Shown one piece after another: positions 61,222-64,000 of a stretch of 64,000 bases of DNA. The notes under the pieces were generated by a model. The model did not search any database. It was given only the letters and a program-made list of their open reading frames with translations, and was not told the DNA's origin. Within the stretch, counting starts at the first letter, position 1. Every line of letters begins with the position of its first letter. Location of the stretch: positions 1 to 64,000 of the forward strand of contig JALHQU010000009.1 in NCBI GenBank assembly GCA_022841795.1. Reading direction: 5' to 3'. Made by a program: the position numbers and the translations under genes. The stretch comes from Fimbriiglobus sp. GTDB lineage: Bacteria > Planctomycetota > Planctomycetia > Gemmatales > Gemmataceae.

Positions 61222-61889
61222 TCCAGACGACCGAGCGGGACTGTCTCTTCCTCCACGCCCTGCTCATGTGCGTGCCGTGCCTCGGCCGTTCAGCACTCCG
61301 CACCCTGTGGCCGCACAACCTGTCCGGTGAAGAGAACATGGACCGTCGCCTCTACCAACTGTGCGAGGCCGGGCTACTCGTCCGGCACACCGGCTACGCG
61401 CAGGAGGCCGAAGCCGTCGAACTGTTCTACTTCCGCACCCCGGACGTGCCACCGCCGGACTTCGGCGCGCTCGCCTGGGAACTCACCAGGCGGTGGGAAC
61501 GAGTGCCCTTCGGCAAGGTCGTCTTCTACACGGCCGGGGAGAAGGCCGCCCGGCACTACGGGCGGACGGTGACCAACCCGCTCAAGTCAGCCTCCTCACT
61601 CAGTCACCACATCAACTTTGGAGCCGTCTTCCTTCGGCTGGCCGATCTCTGCCCCGACCTCGCCCGCGGCTGGGTGTCCGAGGAGGTGCTCGCCGCCGCC
61701 CGCGGGCACGGCGAGAAGGTGATCGACGCCGCCCTCGTGGACTCGACCGGCACGCCCGCGCTCGGCATCGAGATGGCCGGGGCGTCGTACGCCGCCTCGA
61801 ACGGCAAACGGCTCCGCGCGATCGACGCCGACTGCGCGGCCCGCGGACTTCCATACGAGGTTTGGACCGTTACGGGGGGCCGACGATGA
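61218..61889 (+). CDS. Replication-relaxation-like protein
   Basis: A 223-residue protein. The N-terminus (TERDCLFLHALLMCVPCLGRSALRTLWPH; RRLYQLCEAGLLVRHTGYAQEAEAVELFYF) is a winged helix like that of replication-relaxation family proteins of plasmids. The C-terminal part (GWVSEEVLAAARGHGEKVIDAALVDSTGTPALGIEMAG; ASNGKRLRAIDADCAARGLPYEVW) has the DxxxV...xxIEM spacing of a nuclease-like fold. It overlaps both neighbours by four bases. The family call is by pattern, not by search. Confidence 0.6.
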   Translation: MIQTTERDCLFLHALLMCVPCLGRSALRTLWPHNLSGEENMDRRLYQLCEAGLLVRHTGYAQEAEAVELFYFRTPDVPPPDFGALAWELTRRWERVPFGKVVFYTAGEKAARHYGRTVTNPLKSASSLSHHINFGAVFLRLADLCPDLARGWVSEEVLAAARGHGEKVIDAALVDSTGTPALGIEMAGASYAASNGKRLRAIDADCAARGLPYEVWTVTGGRR

Positions 61890-62587
61890 CCCCGAGCGAC
61901 GACCGCCACGAACTCACCGACTCCGGGTGCCGGCTGGTGTCGCATGTGGACCGCTACTGGCTCACCACCGCCGACACCGCCCACCGGTTGGTATGCCGGA
62001 ACTCGACGCCCGAAGCCGTGCGGAAGGCGCTCGCCCGCCTCGCCGAGAGCGACTGGCTGGTGCGGCACCCGTTCGGCGACCGGCAGTCGTACTTCGTCCT
62101 CGGGAGCCGCGCGCTGCTTCGACTCGACCGTCGGCGGCCGACGAAACCGCTCGGCTACCAGTCCCTGCTCGAACACTACGCGGTGCTCCTCGCCTGCGCC
62201 CGCCGGGACTGCCCGGTGTTCACCGAGGACGAGTTCCGCACCCAGTTCCCCGACCTCGTCGAGCCGGGGCGGTCCGCCAAGAACTACTTCTGCGACACGA
62301 CGGACGGCACCGCCCGCCTCGGCGTGTTCCTGGTCGATCACGACAAGCTGTCGTCCAGGCTGGTGAACAAGGTCGGCTCCCGCATCGGCAAAATCTTCGC
62401 CGCCGACCGCCCGGCCTTCCGCCAACTCATCCTCGATGGGCGGTTGGCCGTTCACGTCCTCACCGCAACCGAACACAAGCGGGCGAATCTCGTCGCCGCC
62501 TTCGCCCGCAAGCCGCCCCGCTCCGTGCCGGTGTACGTCGAGGCGCACCCGGAACTGACCGACTTCTTCCTTCTCAACCGGAGGTGA
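61886..62587 (+). CDS. Winged-helix protein, replication-relaxation-like
   Basis: A 233-residue protein with a helix-turn-helix-like start (HVDRYWLTTADTAHRLVCRNSTPEAVRKALARLAESDWLVRH), then LLEHYAVLLACARRDCPVFTEDEFRTQF and a region GVFLVDHDKLSSRLVNKVGSRIGKIF. It appears related in plan to the preceding protein. Coupled to it by an ATGA overlap. Probable role in plasmid replication or transfer. Confidence 0.58.
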   Translation: MTPSDDRHELTDSGCRLVSHVDRYWLTTADTAHRLVCRNSTPEAVRKALARLAESDWLVRHPFGDRQSYFVLGSRALLRLDRRRPTKPLGYQSLLEHYAVLLACARRDCPVFTEDEFRTQFPDLVEPGRSAKNYFCDTTDGTARLGVFLVDHDKLSSRLVNKVGSRIGKIFAADRPAFRQLILDGRLAVHVLTATEHKRANLVAAFARKPPRSVPVYVEAHPELTDFFLLNRR

Positions 62588-62591
62588 TCCC

Positions 62592-64000
62592 GTGATCCGC
62601 AAATGGACGGCCCGCAAACGGACCACGCTGAACGAGGCGGCCCTCGACCCGGACCAGTTCGCGAACGCCTACCCGCTGTTCCGCGCCGGCCCGAGCGACC
62701 CGCGAGTCGCAATCAAGGAGGCGGCCGGTCTCCTCGTCTCCTTCGTTTGCCTGGCGCTCCCGATCCACGCCGGGGTGTGCTGGCTCGCCTCGACCTCGGT
62801 CGCACTCGCCGCCGCCCTCGGCGGGGCCGGGGTGCTGGGTCTGCTCGCTGTCGCGCTCCTCCGCCACCTGGGCCAGGACGACCTGCTCCGCAAGCTGCCG
62901 CTCGTCCTCCTCGCCGCCCTCCTCCTCTACGGCCTGATGTTCCTCACCTCGGCCCACACGTTCCGGTCCGGGTGGGGCGGCTTGGAGGCAGTCGGCGTGT
63001 TCCTTCTCGCCACGACCGTCGCGTCCGTGCTCGCCAGCTTCTATCAGCCGATGGCGGCCGCCTATCGGTCGGTCACGCAGGCGACTCCTGCGAGCCAGTT
63101 GCTCGCCGCCGCCGCCGCGCTCGCCCTGTCGGTGGGCACCGCGGTCGTCTCCCGCCTGGTCCCCGAGTGGGCGTTCTCGCTCGTCACCGTGCTGGTCGTT
63201 AGCCTCTACGCCGGCCTGATCCTGTTCGAGTACGCGGCCTGGGAAAAGGCCGACCCCGCCCGCGACCTCCAGCAGGCCCTGGCCGCGCTACGGGACGCCC
63301 GCTCGGACGCCGACCGGGATCGCCTGTCGATGACGCCGCGGCAGGGGCGACGGGTGCTGCACGAGGCGGCGCTGTTCGGCCTCGCGCTCGGCGTTTTCGT
63401 CGTCACCACGGCTGCCCTCCGGACACCGGAATCGGAGTTGGCCCGTTTCCTCGCCGCCCTCGACGGTTCGCCGCCCGAGAAGGTTCTGGAGACACTGGCC
63501 GCCTTCTGGGTGACGAGCGTGCTCGCCACCGTCGTTTGTCTCGCCACGGCCAGCGCCGCCCTCGACGGGTTCCGCTTTCCCAAGCACTCGACGAGTTTGC
63601 TCCTCGCCTGGAAGCCGTTCGTGGTGTTCCTGACCTACCCGGACACGCCGCACCCGCTCGCCCACCGGCTCCGCTTCCGCTGGCTGCGCCCGCGGGCGGT
63701 GCGGCTGGCGCTCTCCGCCGGATCGCTCCTCTTCGTCGGATCGCTGGCCGGTTTGCCGAACCCAAAGTCGTCGGCACCGCCCGCCGTCGTTCCGGGAGGT
63801 CCGCCGACGCCGCCGGGACAAACTCGCGAGCCGCAACCCGAAGCGTATCGCCATGAGCTTGAGGCCATACTCGGCGGACCTCAGACGGCGTCGGAATGGC
63901 AACTGCCCCTTCCGACGCCCGAATTGCCGATCACCGCTCAGACCCGGAAGCTCGATCAGCCGAGCGAGTCCACGGTCGCGCCGTTCGTCCTCACCGCCGT
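62592..64000 (+). CDS. Large polytopic membrane protein (5' part, cut by window edge)
   Basis: About 469 residues are visible, with no stop before the edge. The start is a GTG at 62592 with a strong GGAGGTGAT site, five bases after the previous gene. There are about eight transmembrane segments (for example LLVSFVCLALPIHAGVCWLA, LLAVALL, VGVFLLATTVASVLASF, FSLVTVLVVSLYAGLILF), a charged cytosolic loop (DPARDLQQALAALRDARSDADRDRL) and a Pro-rich stretch near the edge. Position suggests a plasmid transfer or membrane-complex subunit; the remaining C-terminus would decide. Confidence 0.72.
   Translation, partial: MIRKWTARKRTTLNEAALDPDQFANAYPLFRAGPSDPRVAIKEAAGLLVSFVCLALPIHAGVCWLASTSVALAAALGGAGVLGLLAVALLRHLGQDDLLRKLPLVLLAALLLYGLMFLTSAHTFRSGWGGLEAVGVFLLATTVASVLASFYQPMAAAYRSVTQATPASQLLAAAAALALSVGTAVVSRLVPEWAFSLVTVLVVSLYAGLILFEYAAWEKADPARDLQQALAALRDARSDADRDRLSMTPRQGRRVLHEAALFGLALGVFVVTTAALRTPESELARFLAALDGSPPEKVLETLAAFWVTSVLATVVCLATASAALDGFRFPKHSTSLLLAWKPFVVFLTYPDTPHPLAHRLRFRWLRPRAVRLALSAGSLLFVGSLAGLPNPKSSAPPAVVPGGPPTPPGQTREPQPEAYRHELEAILGGPQTASEWQLPLPTPELPITAQTRKLDQPSESTVAPFVLTA

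Overview
The window is GC-rich DNA from a planctomycete, most likely of the family Gemmataceae. The clues are a Gemmata-type paralogue family at 4360-5052 (MTEAEW...FACACCRR motif), the general protein content and the codon bias. An iteron array beside a RepA-type initiator and a ParA gene indicates a plasmid, or a plasmid-derived insertion, rather than ordinary chromosome. No rRNA, tRNA or CRISPR array was seen.

Region 1 (1-26.5 kb) is a copper-handling island. A CsoR repressor, a CopZ-like chaperone and a CopA P-type ATPase (cut by the left edge) form an operon behind a well-formed promoter with a CsoR-type operator. Further on come secreted HMA-domain proteins, an HME-RND pump with a double-length adaptor, an exported Csp/DUF326 copper-storage protein, a YHS-type lipoprotein, a TolC-family outer-membrane factor and a CopA-type multicopper oxidase. 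Two blocks of membrane glycosyltransferases and SAM methyltransferases are interspersed.

Region 2 (26.7-39.7 kb) is on the minus strand. Its core (34.4 to 26.7 kb) is a tightly packed gene series: CBM48-like protein, Met-rich membrane protein, FAD/2Fe-2S reductase, cytochrome b-like membrane protein, multihaem cytochrome c, glucose-6-phosphate dehydrogenase, glucoamylase-family hydrolase and hemerythrin-like protein. This suggests sugar oxidation feeding NAD(P)H into a membrane redox chain. Upstream lie Met-rich, Csp and small Cys-rich metal proteins and a semialdehyde dehydrogenase. At 40-43 kb a FixL-like PAS histidine kinase and an NtrC-type regulator sit divergent from an exported Csp gene that carries a near-consensus sigma-54 promoter.

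Region 3 (44-52 kb) is the replicon backbone: an unknown conserved protein, a 1.4-kb gene-free hairpin-dense segment with inverted DnaA-like boxes and a possible structured RNA, a LysR-like regulator, RepA, eight 16-bp iterons, a low-complexity segment, ParA and a small partition partner.

Region 4 (52-64 kb) is plasmid accessory DNA: an ArdC-type antirestriction protein; small single-gene cassettes, three of them divergent DUF6573-like relatives, preceded by repeated leader sequences and followed by hairpins; a second LysR-like regulator; and a translationally coupled operon of replication-relaxation-like and membrane proteins that runs off the right edge.
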